Source of the DNA: Pseudoramibacter porci
GTDB lineage: Bacteria; Bacillota; Clostridia; Eubacteriales; Eubacteriaceae
NCBI RefSeq assembly: GCF_009696145.1
Contig: NZ_VUMO01000002.1
Coordinates: 1 to 64,000 of the forward strand
Reading direction: 5' to 3'
Length of the DNA: 64,000 bases
The first letter of the stretch is position 1. Every line of letters begins with the position of its first letter. Under the pieces are notes generated by a model, which saw only the letters and a program-made list of their open reading frames with translations, did not search any database and had not been told where the DNA came from. Shown here piece after piece: positions 41,626-55,838 of this stretch. The position numbers were made by a program, and so were the translations under genes.

Positions 41626-41880
41626 TTATAATGCCTTTTCGACAATTTCAACGACACGCCAGTTCTTGTCTTTACTAAGCTTTCTGGTTTCCATGCATTT
41701 GACGGTATCGCCGACATGGCATTCGTTGTTTTCGTCGTGAGCTTTAAATTTAACTGTATCTTTTACGCGTTTCTTGTAGAGCGGATGCTTTTTAAAAGTT
41801 TCAATGGCGACGACGACTGTCTTGTCCATTTTGTCGCTGACAACTTTACCGATTCGCGTTTTTCTTTCATTACGTTCCAT
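41626..41880 (-). CDS. rpsQ: 30S ribosomal protein S17
   Basis: An 84-residue OB-fold primary binder. Sequence features: [20 protein letters not shown], then [19 protein letters not shown] and [20 protein letters not shown]. It lies 16 bp after rpmC. Standard length. Confidence 0.97.
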   Translation of the reverse strand: MERNERKTRIGKVVSDKMDKTVVVAIETFKKHPLYKKRVKDTVKFKAHDENNECHVGDTVKCMETRKLSKDKNWRVVEIVEKAL

Positions 41881-41896
41881 CAGCTATCCTTCCTTC

Positions 41897-42106
41897 TTAT
41901 GCCTGGTTAATCCCCATTTTACGTTCAGTTAAAATGGTTTGAATACGGGCGTAAGTCTTCTTGACTTCCCGAATCCGCATCGGATTTTCGAGCTGACCCG
42001 TTACACTTTGAAAACGCAAATTAAACAGTTCTTCTTTGAGATCTGCCAATTTCGCATTCAATTCTGTATCGTTAAGACTTCTTAATTCTTTCATCTGCTT
42101 GCTCAT
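41897..42106 (-). CDS. rpmC: 50S ribosomal protein L29
   Basis: A 69-residue two-helix protein at the tunnel exit. It has [20 protein letters not shown] and [20 protein letters not shown], the L29 signature. Its start overlaps the rplP stop by 4 bp, giving coupled translation. Confidence 0.97.
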   Translation of the reverse strand: MSKQMKELRSLNDTELNAKLADLKEELFNLRFQSVTGQLENPMRIREVKKTYARIQTILTERKMGINQA

Positions 42107-42537
42107 GCGTTTTCACCTGCTGCTTCCTGGTCAACCTTCTTGATGACCTTTGTTTTAATCGGCAGTTTGTGCTGCGCCAAGCGCAGAGCTTCTCTTGCCT
42201 GAACTTCCGGAATGCCGCCGATTTCGAACATTACGCGGCCAGGTTTGACAACAGCTACCCAGTATTCCGGTGAACCTTTCCCTTTACCCATACGTGTTTC
42301 AGCTGGCTGAGCTGTAACCGGTTTGTCCGGGAAAATTTTAATCCAAACTTTACCACCACGGCGTGTGTATCTGGTCATGGCGACACGAGCTGCTTCAATT
42401 TGATTTGAAGTAATCCATGCCGGTTCAAGAGCCTGGATGCCAAAATCGCCGTAAGTCACGGTATTGCCGCGCATGGCTTTGCCCTTCATGCGGCCTCTAT
42501 GTTGTTTTCTGCGTTTTACACGCTTAGGCATTAACAT
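42103..42537 (-). CDS. rplP: 50S ribosomal protein L16
   Basis: A 144-residue protein at the A site of the 50S subunit. Signatures: [20 protein letters not shown] and [20 protein letters not shown], with [20 protein letters not shown]. The annotated ATG gives MLMPKR; GGAGG lies 8 nt before it, so the first ATG is kept although MPKR is the conserved beginning. It overlaps rpmC by 4 bp. Confidence 0.96.
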   Translation of the reverse strand: MLMPKRVKRRKQHRGRMKGKAMRGNTVTYGDFGIQALEPAWITSNQIEAARVAMTRYTRRGGKVWIKIFPDKPVTAQPAETRMGKGKGSPEYWVAVVKPGRVMFEIGGIPEVQAREALRLAQHKLPIKTKVIKKVDQEAAGENA

Positions 42538-42551
42538 CTCAACATCCTCCT

Positions 42552-43280
42552 TTACGCATCATTGCGCGGTGCTGCCTTGCGGCGGCTGTTGTTCTTTCTT
42601 CCCCCGCGCTTGTCGTCTGCTTTCTGCGCATCGGCCAGAATATCTTCACGGCCGGTCAGAATTTCGCCCTTATTGATCCAGACTTTGACGCCGATCTTGC
42701 CGTACGTGGTATCTGCTTCAGCAAATCCGTAGGAAATGTCAGCGCGAAGGGTTTGCAGCGGCACGTTGCCCTGTGCATAGCCTTCTTTTCTAGCCATTTC
42801 TGCGCCGTTGAGTCGGCCGGAAACCAAGGTTTTGATTCCCTTTGCGCCGGCGCGCATGGTTCTCTGAATGCATTGTTTCATTGCACGTCTGAAGGAAATT
42901 CTTCTTTCAAGCTGTCCGGCAATGTTTTCAGCGACGAGCTGCGCATCCATATCGATGTTCTTAACTTCAACGATATTGATGTAAACCGTCTTTTTGATCA
43001 TCTTTTCAAGTTCGAGACGGAGGGCTTCAATTCCTGCGCCGCCGCGGCCGATGATCATACCCGGTTTTGCGGTGTAAATGTGAATTCTAACTTTATTTCC
43101 AAATCTTTCGATGACAATGTTGGAAACACCAGCCTGGAACTGGCTTTTCTTGATATAGCTGCGAAGTTTATTATCTTCAATCAGATTGTCAGCGAAATCT
43201 CTATCGTTCGCATACCATTTGGCATTCCAGTCTTTGATGACGCCTACGCGAAAACCAAATGCGTTAACTTTTTGACCCAA
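42552..43280 (-). CDS. rpsC: 30S ribosomal protein S3
   Basis: A 242-residue mRNA-entry protein. It begins [20 protein letters not shown]; the KH domain is [20 protein letters not shown]; the C-terminal S3 signature is [21 protein letters not shown] basic tail rich in Arg and Lys ends the protein. It lies 17 bp after rplV and 14 bp before rplP. Confidence 0.97.
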   Translation of the reverse strand: MGQKVNAFGFRVGVIKDWNAKWYANDRDFADNLIEDNKLRSYIKKSQFQAGVSNIVIERFGNKVRIHIYTAKPGMIIGRGGAGIEALRLELEKMIKKTVYINIVEVKNIDMDAQLVAENIAGQLERRISFRRAMKQCIQRTMRAGAKGIKTLVSGRLNGAEMARKEGYAQGNVPLQTLRADISYGFAEADTTYGKIGVKVWINKGEILTGREDILADAQKADDKRGGRKNNSRRKAAPRNDA

Positions 43281-43297
43281 ATTGATTTACCCCCTAA

Positions 43298-43642
43298 TTA
43301 TTCATTAGAATCTGCTTCTTTTAATACGGCAGTGATGATGGACGTTCTCTTCTTGATCGGGAATGCACGGCCCTTCGGACCAGCCTTCCAACGTTTCAAA
43401 GTTGGGCCCTGATTTGCCGAAATCTGAGCGATATACAGGGTGTCTGTATTCATGTTGTGATTGTTTTCCGCGTTTGCGTATGCAGAAAGGACAACCTTTT
43501 CGATAATTCTAGCGGCTTTATTCGGCGCTAACTGTAAGATCGAAAGTGCTTCTCCAACGCTTTTGCCTCTGATTGCGTCAGCGACAAGTTTTGCCTTTCT
43601 GGATGAAACACGGACGTTTTTTGCGGTTGCTTTAGCTTCCAT
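43298..43642 (-). CDS. rplV: 50S ribosomal protein L22
   Basis: A 114-residue protein whose beta hairpin lines the exit tunnel. Signatures: RVSSRKAKLVADAIRGKSVG and the hairpin GPTLKRWKAGPKGRAFPIKK, a macrolide-relevant region with no obvious deviation. It lies between rpsS and rpsC. Confidence 0.97.
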   Translation of the reverse strand: MEAKATAKNVRVSSRKAKLVADAIRGKSVGEALSILQLAPNKAARIIEKVVLSAYANAENNHNMNTDTLYIAQISANQGPTLKRWKAGPKGRAFPIKKRTSIITAVLKEADSNE

Positions 43643-43661
43643 AAATTTCCTCCTTTAAGGC

Positions 43662-43940
43662 TTATTTAGCGGCGGTCTTCTTCGCGCCGGCATGACCTCT
43701 GAATGTACGGGTCGGTGCAAATTCACCCAATTTGTGGCCAACCATGTCTTCTGTGCAATAAACCGGCACGTGTTTACGGCCGTCGTGAACTGCAATGGTG
43801 TGCCCAACAAACTGAGGGAAAATAGTGGATGAACGGGACCAAGTCTTGACGACTTTCTTTTCGCCCTTTTCGTTCATTTCTTCAATTCTTTTTAAAAGTC
43901 TTTCTTCGACGAAAGGCCCTTTCTTTAATGATCGACTCAT
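43662..43940 (-). CDS. rpsS: 30S ribosomal protein S19
   Basis: A 92-residue head protein. It starts [20 protein letters not shown], with [20 protein letters not shown] and the signature [17 protein letters not shown]. It lies 14 bp after rplB. Confidence 0.97.
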   Translation of the reverse strand: MSRSLKKGPFVEERLLKRIEEMNEKGEKKVVKTWSRSSTIFPQFVGHTIAVHDGRKHVPVYCTEDMVGHKLGEFAPTRTFRGHAGAKKTAAK

Positions 43941-43954
43941 TCTATTCCTCCTCG

Positions 43955-44788
43955 TTACTTGGCATTGCGGCGTCTGACAATCAGCTTATCAGATTGTTTT
44001 CTCTTCTTGCGGGTCTTGTAACCCAATGCCGGTTTACCCCATGGGGTAACAGGTCCTGGACGACCGACTGGTGCGCGGCCTTCCCCACCACCATGCGGGT
44101 GGTCGTTCGGGTTCATAACAGAACCGCGGACCGTCGGGCGGATCCCCATATGACGTTTACGGCCTGCTTTACCGATTCGGACATTCTGATGATCGAGGTT
44201 GCCAACAACGCCGATGGTTGCGTGGCATTCCAGACGGACCATTCTCATTTCCCCTGAGGGAAGTCTCAGTGTCGCGTAGTTGTTTTCTTTCGCCATCAGC
44301 TGAGCGCTGGAGCCAGCGGAACGCGCCATCTGGCCGCCTTTGCCCGGCTTAAATTCGATATTGTGTACGTAAGTACCAACAGGAATATTGGCCAGTGGCA
44401 GGCAGTTGCCAACTTTGATATCCGCATCTTCTGAAGAGATAACCGTCATCCCCGGCTGTAAGCGGAGGGGTGCGAGGATATAGCGTTTTTCGCCGTCTAC
44501 GTACTGAATCAGTGCGATGTTCGCTGTGCGGTTCGGATCGTATTCGATCCCGACAACCTTGCCCGGTACACCGTATTTATCGCGTTTGAAGTCGATGATA
44601 CGGTATTTGCGTTTTGCACCGCCGCCCTTGTGACGAACGGTGATTCTACCGTATACGTTGCGGCCGCCGTTTTTCTTGACCTTTGTCAGTAAGGATTTTT
44701 CTGGTTCATGTTTGGTCACTTCATCGTAGGTGTTGACGCTCATGTTGCGTCGACCTGGTGAAGTCGGTTTATATTTTTTAATTCCCAT
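43955..44788 (-). CDS. rplB: 50S ribosomal protein L2
   Basis: A 277-residue protein essential for peptidyl-transferase assembly. It begins [18 protein letters not shown], has [20 protein letters not shown], and the invariant [20 protein letters not shown] near residue 223 with the key His. An upstream in-frame TTG at 44797 is too close to GGAG, so ATG 44788 is used. It lies 46 bp after rplW. Confidence 0.97.
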   Translation of the reverse strand: MGIKKYKPTSPGRRNMSVNTYDEVTKHEPEKSLLTKVKKNGGRNVYGRITVRHKGGGAKRKYRIIDFKRDKYGVPGKVVGIEYDPNRTANIALIQYVDGEKRYILAPLRLQPGMTVISSEDADIKVGNCLPLANIPVGTYVHNIEFKPGKGGQMARSAGSSAQLMAKENNYATLRLPSGEMRMVRLECHATIGVVGNLDHQNVRIGKAGRKRHMGIRPTVRGSVMNPNDHPHGGGEGRAPVGRPGPVTPWGKPALGYKTRKKRKQSDKLIVRRRNAK

Positions 44789-44834
44789 TATTCGCAAATC
44801 TCCTTTAATATCTTTTGCTTATCGGGTAAAGGGA

Positions 44835-45125
44835 TTAGACCCCTTCAAAGAATTCGATGGTCTTGCTGTCATCTGTCAGTTTGACGATGGCTTTTTTCCA
44901 GTCCGGTTTCTTGCCGACGGTGTAGCCACGGCGGACTCTTTTGCCCTTCATGTTCATAGTGAACACCTTCTGGACTTTGACATCGAAAATTTCTTCAACT
45001 GCGTTGCGGATTTCAATCTTATTGGCGTCCTTCGCAACTTTGAATGAATATTTCTTTTCTTCGGTTTGATCCATGCTCTTTTCAGAGATGATCGGGCTGA
45101 TGATAATATCGCGGGGATCTTTCAT
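44835..45125 (-). CDS. rplW: 50S ribosomal protein L23
   Basis: A 96-residue tunnel-exit protein that docks SRP and trigger factor. It has [20 protein letters not shown], then [20 protein letters not shown] and [20 protein letters not shown]. Its ATG overlaps the rplD stop by one base. Confidence 0.97.
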   Translation of the reverse strand: MKDPRDIIISPIISEKSMDQTEEKKYSFKVAKDANKIEIRNAVEEIFDVKVQKVFTMNMKGKRVRRGYTVGKKPDWKKAIVKLTDDSKTIEFFEGV

Positions 45126-45745
45126 TATGCATATACCTCCTCAATTTTAGCGAGCGCGTCTTTTGTGAGGACAAGCACATCGTATTTGAGCATGTCGTAA
45201 ACATTAAGTTCAGAAACCGTCGTGGCCTGAACTTTGTTGATGTTGCGGGCTGACAGATATACGGTTGCATCTTTTTCTGGAGTGACAATCAGTGCGTTTT
45301 TTGCATTGAGTGCATCCAGCGCAGCGACCATATCCTTGGTCTTCGGTGCAGCGAAATCGAAAGCATCAACCACTCTGAGTTCCTGGTCTGCAGTCTTTGC
45401 CGAGAAGACAGAACGCATGGCCAAGTTCTTAACTTTCTTGTTAACCTTTTTGCTGTAGTCGCGGCTCTTCGGCGCAAAAATTACGCCCCCGCCAATCCAC
45501 AATGGTGAGCGGCTGGAACCAGCGCGTGCGCGGCCTGTTCCCTTCTGGCGCCATGGTTTTCTGCCGCCTCCGCGGACTTCCGAACGGGTCTTGCTGCCCT
45601 TTGTACCCTGGCGTTTATTGGCTAATTGTACAACGATAACCTGGTGAACAACCGGTTCATTCGGTTCGATTCCGAATACGCGTTCGCTCAGTTCGGTATT
45701 GCCGACAACATTTCCTTTTATATCTAAAATATCGATTTTTGGCAT
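45125..45745 (-). CDS. rplD: 50S ribosomal protein L4
   Basis: A 206-residue protein. The long loop entering the exit tunnel is [20 protein letters not shown], well conserved around the erythromycin-relevant Lys-Gly. [20 protein letters not shown] follows. L4 is the classic S10-operon autoregulator in some bacteria. It overlaps rplW by one base. Confidence 0.97.
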   Translation of the reverse strand: MPKIDILDIKGNVVGNTELSERVFGIEPNEPVVHQVIVVQLANKRQGTKGSKTRSEVRGGGRKPWRQKGTGRARAGSSRSPLWIGGGVIFAPKSRDYSKKVNKKVKNLAMRSVFSAKTADQELRVVDAFDFAAPKTKDMVAALDALNAKNALIVTPEKDATVYLSARNINKVQATTVSELNVYDMLKYDVLVLTKDALAKIEEVYA

Positions 45746-45762
45746 TTGATTTCCTCCTGTCG

Positions 45763-46398
45763 TTATTTAGCAACCTTGACGCTGCTCTTTACGGAAACCA
45801 CAGAACCCTTCGGACCAGGGATAGCGCCTTTGATCAATAACAGATTGTTTTCTGCATCGACAGACACCACTTCAAGGTTTAATGTTGTGACATTTTTATT
45901 CCCCATCTGGCCGGCCATGTGTTTATCCTTCGGAACGCGTGACGGGTAGGCAGAAGCACCCATAGAACCCGCTGAACGGTGATATTTAGAACCGTGAGCC
46001 ATCGGCCCTCTCTGCTGTCCCCAGCGTTTGATTGCGCCAGCGTATCCTTTACCTTTTGAACGGCCTGAAACATCAACATGATCGCCAACTTCAAAGACGT
46101 CAGCCTTGAGTTCCTGACCCGGTTCTAACGCGCTGCAGTCATCCAATCTGAATTCGCGAAGGATGCGCGCGTATTTAACGCCGTATTTGTCAAAGTGACC
46201 TTTAACTGGCTTGGTGACATTTTTTTCTTTAATGTCGCCGAATGCGAGCTGAACGGCATCGTAGCCATCGGTTTCCACAGTCTTTTTCTGAACGACCGTG
46301 CAAGGACCTGCTTCAACGACTGTTACTGGAACAACAGTACCGTCTTCTTTAAAAATCTGCGTCATGCCGATTTTTTTACCGATAATCGCTTTTTTCAT
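45763..46398 (-). CDS. rplC: 50S ribosomal protein L3
   Basis: A 211-residue assembly initiator. It starts [20 protein letters not shown]. The extension reaching the peptidyl-transferase centre is [20 protein letters not shown], followed by the [13 protein letters not shown] strand. It lies 17 bp before rplD and 62 bp after rpsJ. Confidence 0.97.
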   Translation of the reverse strand: MKKAIIGKKIGMTQIFKEDGTVVPVTVVEAGPCTVVQKKTVETDGYDAVQLAFGDIKEKNVTKPVKGHFDKYGVKYARILREFRLDDCSALEPGQELKADVFEVGDHVDVSGRSKGKGYAGAIKRWGQQRGPMAHGSKYHRSAGSMGASAYPSRVPKDKHMAGQMGNKNVTTLNLEVVSVDAENNLLLIKGAIPGPKGSVVSVKSSVKVAK

Positions 46399-46460
46399 AT
46401 TTCCTCCTGATCATTGGATCGCTTTCGCGATCATAATTCTTGGTTCGCTGTAAAAGCTTC

Positions 46461-46769
46461 TTATAATTTGATTTCGATATCGACGCCGGAAGGAAGGTTG
46501 AGGCGCATCAGTGCATCAACTGTTTTCGGTGTTGGGTTAACGATATCAATCAGACGCTTGTGTGTTCTGATTTCAAACTGTTCTCTTGAATACTTGTACT
46601 TGTGTACAGCCCTCAAGATTGTCACAATTTCTTTTTCAGTCGGCAGCGGCACCGGACCGGAAACGGAAGCGCCTGTGCGGTTCGCCGTTTCGACGATGCG
46701 TTTCGCTGACTGATCAAGCAAAACGTGATCAAAAGCTTTTAAACGAATTCTAATTTTTTGGTTGCTCAT
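46461..46769 (-). CDS. rpsJ: 30S ribosomal protein S10 (NusE)
   Basis: A 102-residue protein with dual roles in the 30S head and in NusB-S10 antitermination. Signatures are [20 protein letters not shown] and [20 protein letters not shown]. The ATG at 46769 is fixed by AAGGAGG; an upstream extension of 20 codons would use leader sequence. First gene of the S10 operon, with a long structured leader. Confidence 0.97.
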   Translation of the reverse strand: MSNQKIRIRLKAFDHVLLDQSAKRIVETANRTGASVSGPVPLPTEKEIVTILRAVHKYKYSREQFEIRTHKRLIDIVNPTPKTVDALMRLNLPSGVDIEIKL

Positions 46770-46995
46770 ACCTGAAACAATCCTCCTTAAAATAATAAAG
46801 TGTTTAGGTGTTGCTGTATCATCACCCACCCCTCCGGGTGTTTAAAGTCACTGTCTTAAAAAAAGCGAGCAGACTTGCTCATCTTTTTGACGGTGATGAT
46901 CGTCGCCCGATTCAAAGATCGTGACATACTCCCCAAGAATGACCTGAATTAGTAACAGCAATATCTTGGTTCATCGCAGACAGCCAACTTTGACT
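46770..46995 (-). promoter_or_regulatory. S10-operon leader with an attenuator-like hairpin
   Basis: A leader of about 220 nt between promoter and rpsJ. It contains a GAGCA/TGCTC terminator-like hairpin (46857-46880) and a CACCC/GGGTG stem (about 46825-46843) near the ribosome site. No gene is present. Attenuation by a ribosomal protein is plausible but unproven. Confidence 0.5.
46857..46880 (-). terminator. Attenuator-like terminator in the S10 leader
   Basis: GAGCA (46867-46871) and TGCTC (46876-46880) form a 5-bp stem with a 4-nt loop, followed on the minus strand by GC and seven T. It lies about 90 nt before rpsJ. Confidence 0.6.
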
Positions 46996-47024
46996 AGTAT
47001 AATGCATTCCCCTGATGTTGGCAA
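46996..47024 (-). promoter_or_regulatory. Promoter of the S10 operon
   Basis: TTGCCA (47019-47024) and TATACT (46996-47001) are 17 bp apart on the minus strand, just after the tuf terminator. Confidence 0.8.
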
Positions 47025-47105
47025 GATTTTTTTCTGTAATTTTTCATTTTTTTAAATGTGGCTAAAAAATAAAGTTTTTATTAAGTTTTTCTTTAGGTTA
47101 ACCGC

Positions 47106-47140
47106 AAAAAAAGCTCGTGTCAAAATGACACGAGCTTTTT
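47106..47140 (-). terminator. Intrinsic terminator of the str operon (after tuf)
   Basis: AAAAAGCTCGTGTCA and its exact complement form a 15-bp stem with a 3-4-nt loop. T-runs occur on both strands. It lies 23 bp past the tuf stop. Confidence 0.95.
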
Positions 47141-47162
47141 ATTGTGATGCTTTGTTTAAAGA

Positions 47163-48353
47163 TTATTCAATGATCTTCGCAACAGCGCCGGAACCAACGG
47201 TGTGGCCGCCTTCGCGGATAGCGAATCTTAATCCTTCTTCAATAGCGATCGGTGTGATCAGGGTGACTTCCATTTCGATGTGGTCGCCAGGCATGACCAT
47301 TTCTACGCCTTCCGGCAGTTTGATGTCGCCGGTAACGTCGGTGGTTCTGAAGTAGAACTGCGGACGGTATCCGTCAAAGAACGGTGTGTGGCGGCCGCCT
47401 TCTTCTTTGGTCAGTACGTAGACCTGTGCGGTGAAGTGGGTGTGCGGGTGAATGGTGCCCGGCTGTGCCAGAACCTGGCCTCTTTCGATCTGAGTACGAT
47501 CGATCCCACGGAGCAATGCACCGATGTTGTCCCCTGAACGGCCTTCGTCCAGTGATTTACGGAACATTTCGATCCCGGTGACGGTGGTCTTTCTCGGTTC
47601 TTTGATCCCGACGATGTCGACTTCGTCGCCGATGTGGACAACCCCTCTTTCAACACGGCCGGTTGCAACGGTACCGCGGCCGGTGATGGAGAAGACGTCT
47701 TCGACTGGCATCAGGAATGGTTTGTCTAAGTCTCTCTTCGGTTCTGGGATGTAGTTGTCGACTTCTTCCATCAGTTCGACAATCTTGTCACCATCTGGGC
47801 CCATTGGATCTTCCAGGGCTTTCAGTGCGGAACCGACAACGATTGGGGTGTCGTCCCCTGGGAAGTCGTATTCGTTGAGCAGGTCGCGGACTTCCATTTC
47901 AACGAGTTCGATCAGTTCTGGGTCATCGACCTGATCGGCTTTGTTCAAGAAGACGACGATGTACGGAACACCGACCTGACGTGCGAGCAGGATGTGTTCA
48001 CGGGTCTGCGGCATTGGACCGTCTGCTGCTGAAACGACCAGAATGGCGCCGTCCATCTGTGCAGCACCGGTGATCATGTTTTTGACGTAGTCGGCGTGGC
48101 CCGGGCAGTCAACGTGTGCGTAGTGGCGGTTCGGGGTTTCGTATTCAACGTGTGCCGTTGAGATGGTGATCCCACGTTCTCTTTCTTCTGGTGCTTTATC
48201 GATGTTTTCGAATGCAACTTCTTCACCAGAGCCGTATCTCGCGTGCAGCACTTTGGTGATGGCTGCCGTTAATGTGGTTTTACCGTGGTCAACGTGACCG
48301 ATTGTCCCGATGTTTACATGCGGTTTCGATCTATCAAATTTTTCTTTTGCCAT
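47163..48353 (-). CDS. tuf: Elongation factor Tu
   Basis: A 396-residue GTPase that delivers aminoacyl-tRNA. G motifs are [10 protein letters not shown] (19-28), [10 protein letters not shown], and NKADQVDD; the switch I region holds [11 protein letters not shown]. Domain III ends [11 protein letters not shown]. It lies 50 bp after fusA and is last in the str operon before a strong terminator. Length is normal. Confidence 0.98.
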   Translation of the reverse strand: MAKEKFDRSKPHVNIGTIGHVDHGKTTLTAAITKVLHARYGSGEEVAFENIDKAPEERERGITISTAHVEYETPNRHYAHVDCPGHADYVKNMITGAAQMDGAILVVSAADGPMPQTREHILLARQVGVPYIVVFLNKADQVDDPELIELVEMEVRDLLNEYDFPGDDTPIVVGSALKALEDPMGPDGDKIVELMEEVDNYIPEPKRDLDKPFLMPVEDVFSITGRGTVATGRVERGVVHIGDEVDIVGIKEPRKTTVTGIEMFRKSLDEGRSGDNIGALLRGIDRTQIERGQVLAQPGTIHPHTHFTAQVYVLTKEEGGRHTPFFDGYRPQFYFRTTDVTGDIKLPEGVEMVMPGDHIEMEVTLITPIAIEEGLRFAIREGGHTVGSGAVAKIIE

Positions 48354-48403
48354 TTTAAATTCCTTTCTATACTATCTGATTCAAGACAAATGGTTGAGAA
48401 CCA

Positions 48404-50479
48404 TTATTCTTTGCCTTCAATAATTTTTTCAGCGATTGATTTCGGAACAGCTTCGTAGTGTGAGAACTGCATGGTTGAAATCCCGCGGCCCTGCGTTTTA
48501 CTTCTCAGTGAAGTGGCATAACCGAACATTTCAGCCAGCGGTACAACACCTGTGATCTGCTGTGTGCCGTTCTGACGGGCTTCCATCCCTTCAACACGGC
48601 CGCGTCTTGAGTTGATATCCCCCATGACGTCGCCCATGTATTCTTCCGGACAGACAACCGTGAGTTTTTCCATCGGTTCCATCAGAACTGGTGCAGCCTT
48701 GCGCATCCCGTTTTTGAACGCCATCGACCCAGCGACCTTAAAGGCCATTTCTGAGGAGTCGACTTCGTGGTAAGAACCGTCGTAGACAGTTGCTTTAACG
48801 TCAATAACCGGATAGCCGGCGACAACACCGTTCTGCATCGCTTCTTTGATCCCCTGTTCGATCGGTCCGATGAATTCTTTCGGAATCGCACCACCGACAA
48901 CTTTATTTTCGAAGACAAAACCTTCGCCGGCTTCCAACGGTTCCAAGGTGATCAAGCAATGACCGTACTGACCGCGGCCACCAGACTGACGAGCGAACTT
49001 GCCTTCAGCGTCAACCTTCTTGGTGATGGTTTCTTTGTAAGCAACCTGTGGTTTACCGATATTGGCTTCGACCTTGAATTCACGCAGCATACGGTCGATG
49101 ATGATGTCCAGATGGAGTTCGCCCATCCCGGAAATGATCGTCTGACCAGTTTCTTCATCTGTGTGAGTTTTGAAGGTCGGATCTTCTTCGGCCAATTTCA
49201 TCAGGGCAACGGTCATCTTTTCCTGACCCGCCTTGGTCTTCGGTTCAACAGCAACGGAAATAACCGGATCCGGGAATTCCATGCTTTCGAGGATAATCGG
49301 GTGATCCGGATCGCAGAGGGTATCCCCTGTACCGGTGTCTTTCAGACCAACCGCAGCGACGATATCGCCGGTATAAACTTCGGTTAATTCCTGACGGTGA
49401 TTGGCGTGCATCAGAAGGATGCGGCCCAATCTTTCGCGTTTATCTTTTGATGAATTGTAGACGTAAGAGCCTGCTTCAGCTTTCCCAGAGTACACACGCA
49501 TAAAGGCCAGTTTCCCGACGTACGGGTCAGTCATGATCTTAAATGCGAGTGCTGAGAATTTTTCATCATCAGATGCTTCACGCGTCGTTTCTTCGTCCGT
49601 ATTCGGGTCAATCCCCTTAACAGCCGGAACGTCCAGTGGCGACGGCAGATAATCGACAATGGCGTCAACCAGCATCTGGACCCCTTTGTTCTTGTAAGAG
49701 GAGCCGCAGGTGACGGCAACGAGTTTCAATTCAACTGTCCCTTTACGGATTGCACGTTTAATTTCTTCTTCAGAAATTTCCTGACCATCCAGATATTTTT
49801 CCATTAAGTCGTCATCGACTTCGGCCAAGCCTTCGAGCATCTTGTCGCGATATTCTTCGGCCTTGTCCTTCATATCATCTGGAATGTCGGTGATTTCAAT
49901 CTGTTCGCCCAATTCGTCTTTGTAGATTTCAGCCTTCATCTTGATCAAGTCAATGATCCCGATAAAGTCATGTTCAGCGCCGATCGGCAGCTGAATACAA
50001 ATTGGGTTGGCGTTTAAACGGTCGACCAGGGTATCGACTGACATGTAGAAGTCAGCCCCGGTAACGTCCATTTTATTGATATAAACCAAACGCGGAACGT
50101 CGTATTCGTCAGCCTGGCGCCAAACCGTTTCTGACTGCGGTTCAACCCCTGCCTTGGCGTCGAAAACAGCAACGGCACCATCCAAGACTCTCAAAGAACG
50201 TTCAACTTCAACGGTAAAGTCGACGTGCCCCGGAGTATCGATGATGTTGATTCGATTCCCCTTCCAATGACAAGTCGTAGCCGCAGAAGTGATGGTGATC
50301 CCTCTTTCCTGTTCCTGCGCCATCCAGTCCATCTGGGAAGCCCCATCGTGGGTTTCGCCGATTTTATGGATTTTCCCGGAATAGTAAAGGATACGTTCTG
50401 TCGTCGTGGTTTTACCCGCATCGATGTGCGCCATGATGCCGATATTCCGCGTATTTTCCAAACTATATTCTCTAGCCAC
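48404..50479 (-). CDS. fusA: Elongation factor G
   Basis: A 691-residue translocation GTPase. G motifs are [15 protein letters not shown] (17-31), [11 protein letters not shown] and NKMDVTGAD; domain IV carries [17 protein letters not shown] and domain V ends with [20 protein letters not shown]. It lies 42 bp after rpsG. No truncation seen. Confidence 0.98.
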   Translation of the reverse strand: MAREYSLENTRNIGIMAHIDAGKTTTTERILYYSGKIHKIGETHDGASQMDWMAQEQERGITITSAATTCHWKGNRINIIDTPGHVDFTVEVERSLRVLDGAVAVFDAKAGVEPQSETVWRQADEYDVPRLVYINKMDVTGADFYMSVDTLVDRLNANPICIQLPIGAEHDFIGIIDLIKMKAEIYKDELGEQIEITDIPDDMKDKAEEYRDKMLEGLAEVDDDLMEKYLDGQEISEEEIKRAIRKGTVELKLVAVTCGSSYKNKGVQMLVDAIVDYLPSPLDVPAVKGIDPNTDEETTREASDDEKFSALAFKIMTDPYVGKLAFMRVYSGKAEAGSYVYNSSKDKRERLGRILLMHANHRQELTEVYTGDIVAAVGLKDTGTGDTLCDPDHPIILESMEFPDPVISVAVEPKTKAGQEKMTVALMKLAEEDPTFKTHTDEETGQTIISGMGELHLDIIIDRMLREFKVEANIGKPQVAYKETITKKVDAEGKFARQSGGRGQYGHCLITLEPLEAGEGFVFENKVVGGAIPKEFIGPIEQGIKEAMQNGVVAGYPVIDVKATVYDGSYHEVDSSEMAFKVAGSMAFKNGMRKAAPVLMEPMEKLTVVCPEEYMGDVMGDINSRRGRVEGMEARQNGTQQITGVVPLAEMFGYATSLRSKTQGRGISTMQFSHYEAVPKSIAEKIIEGKE

Positions 50480-50521
50480 AATTTCTCCTTGTTCTGGTTA
50501 TTTTGATCTAACCTAAAACGC

Positions 50522-50992
50522 TTACCATCTGAAGTGAGCAAAGGCTTTGTTGGCTTCTGCCATGGCGTGCATGGTTTCCTTGCGTTTGACAGCGCCGCCT
50601 GAATTGTTGCAGGCATCCATGATTTCGCCTGCGAGGCGTTCAACCATCGTACGTTCGGAACGCTGACGGGCAAAACCGACGAGCCATCTCAATGCCAACG
50701 CCTGTTTTCTGTCTGCGCGAATTTCTACTGGGACCTGATAGGTAGCCCCGCCAACACGTCTTGCTTTAACTTCCAATACCGGTGTGATATTGGCGATTGC
50801 TTCTTGAAATGCTTCAAGCGCATCTTTTCCTGTTTTTTCTGCTACCAGATCAAAGGCACCGTAAACGATACGCTGTGCGACACCTTTCTTACCGTCTAAC
50901 ATCACGTTGTTGATCAATTTCGTCACAATCGTGTTTTTGTAGATCGGATCCGGCAGTACTTTTCTCTTAGGAACTGGTCCTTTTCTAGGCAC
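50522..50992 (-). CDS. rpsG: 30S ribosomal protein S7
   Basis: A 156-residue head organiser. It begins [20 protein letters not shown] and has the signature [18 protein letters not shown] and [20 protein letters not shown]. The C-terminal helix ([14 protein letters not shown]) is complete. It lies after a 143-bp gap from rpsL that holds a strong hairpin. Confidence 0.97.
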   Translation of the reverse strand: MPRKGPVPKRKVLPDPIYKNTIVTKLINNVMLDGKKGVAQRIVYGAFDLVAEKTGKDALEAFQEAIANITPVLEVKARRVGGATYQVPVEIRADRKQALALRWLVGFARQRSERTMVERLAGEIMDACNNSGGAVKRKETMHAMAEANKAFAHFRW

Positions 50993-51056
50993 TTGCTTCC
51001 CTCCTTAACAATTTTGGATTTTCATCGGTACTCGACATCCAAATGTCGTCGTGCAC

Positions 51057-51080
51057 TTAACTCGAATGCTTTCGAGTTAA
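51057..51080. other. 10-bp hairpin in the rpsL-rpsG intergenic region
   Basis: TTAACTCGAA and TTCGAGTTAA pair perfectly around TGCT. The gap (50993-51135) holds no gene and no T-run follows, so a regulatory or processing site is likelier than a terminator. Confidence 0.5.
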
Positions 51081-51135
51081 TGGCCAATCCACATCAAAAG
51101 ATTCTATTCTTATGACGCGGCTCTGACTGCACTAC

Positions 51136-51510
51136 TTATTTTTTAGGCTTTTTAGCCCCGTATTTGGATCGAGCTTGCTTGCGGTCTTCTACGCCAGCGG
51201 CATCGAGCGCGCCACGAATAATCTTATAACGAACCCCAGGTAAATCCTTAACACGGCCGCCCTTAACGAGAACAATCGAGTGTTCCTGCAGGTTGTGACC
51301 GATCCCTGGAATATAAGCCGTAACTTCCATGCCATTGACAAGTTTAACTCTGGCAATTTTACGAAGTGCTGAGTTCGGCTTTTTCGGTGTGGCTGTACGG
51401 ACAGCGGTACACACGCCGCGTTTCTGCGGGTTGCTCTTCAAAGCCGGCGTCTTCGTTTTCAGAACTGCCGATTTTCTTCCTTGTTTAACAAGCTGATTAA
51501 TGGTAGGCAT
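51136..51510 (-). CDS. rpsL: 30S ribosomal protein S12
   Basis: A 124-residue decoding-centre protein. It has [20 protein letters not shown], with Lys at the classical streptomycin position, and the [20 protein letters not shown] loop. The basic C-terminus ends [10 protein letters not shown]. It lies after an L7Ae gene and a hairpin terminator-like structure. Confidence 0.97.
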   Translation of the reverse strand: MPTINQLVKQGRKSAVLKTKTPALKSNPQKRGVCTAVRTATPKKPNSALRKIARVKLVNGMEVTAYIPGIGHNLQEHSIVLVKGGRVKDLPGVRYKIIRGALDAAGVEDRKQARSKYGAKKPKK

Positions 51511-51541
51511 TCAGTGCTGCACCTCCTCATTTAAATTTTTA

Positions 51542-51582
51542 TTAAAACCGGCACATTCTTTGCTTAATAAAGAAGGTGCCGG
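51542..51582 (-). terminator. Terminator-like hairpin between the L7Ae gene and rpsL
   Basis: CCGGCAC (51576-51582 on minus) and GTGCCGG (51548-51554) form a 7-bp stem with an inner TTCTT/AAGAA pair; TTTTAATAAAA follows on the minus strand. It may attenuate read-through into rpsL. Confidence 0.65.
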
Positions 51583-51611
51583 AGATAACCATGCCTTGCT
51601 TGATCGTTTTT

Positions 51612-51884
51612 TCACTCATCCAAAAAGCCGATTACGGCTGCGGGTCTGTCGATTCCACAAGCTTTGCCGATTTCCACCTTGGTCCCAGCGACAATACAGC
51701 GCACCTGATTTTTTTCACAGGCTTCTCTGACCGTCTCGGCAATCGGTGCGTCGCAGTCCTCTGCGAGCACAACAAGGCGGATTTCGTCTTTCCGCATTTT
51801 TTTCATCGTTTGATTCAATCCGATGACCTTGGGTGAGCTTTTAAAAGTCTCTACATCTATTTTCATAGGATTCTCATTTGGCAT
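51612..51884 (-). CDS. L7Ae-family ribosomal protein (YbxF/L7Ae-like)
   Basis: A 90-residue kink-turn-binding protein. The core is SSPKVIGLNQTMKKMRKDEI then LVVLAEDCDAPIAETVREAC and VEIGKACGIDRPAAVIG, which matches the bacterial YbxF/RplGB family between rpoC and rpsL. An alternative start at ATG 51866 (MKIDVETF) is possible; neither has a strong ribosome site. It is the first gene after a consensus promoter. Confidence 0.9.
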   Translation of the reverse strand: MPNENPMKIDVETFKSSPKVIGLNQTMKKMRKDEIRLVVLAEDCDAPIAETVREACEKNQVRCIVAGTKVEIGKACGIDRPAAVIGFLDE

Positions 51885-51914
51885 TGATGCACACTCAAAA
51901 AAGCATGCGTGATT

Positions 51915-51943
51915 ATTTTACCTTTCTGCTGATTCAGTGTCAA
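51915..51943 (-). promoter_or_regulatory. Promoter of the str operon (L7Ae-rpsL-rpsG-fusA-tuf)
   Basis: TTGACA (51938-51943) and TAAAAT (51915-51920) are 17 bp apart on the minus strand, immediately after the rpoC stop. No rpoC terminator was found, so read-through probably also feeds this operon. Confidence 0.82.
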
Positions 51944-51959
51944 GGCTTTTTTTATCCGT

Positions 51960-55835
<3,876 letters not shown>

Positions 55836-55838
55836 CTT

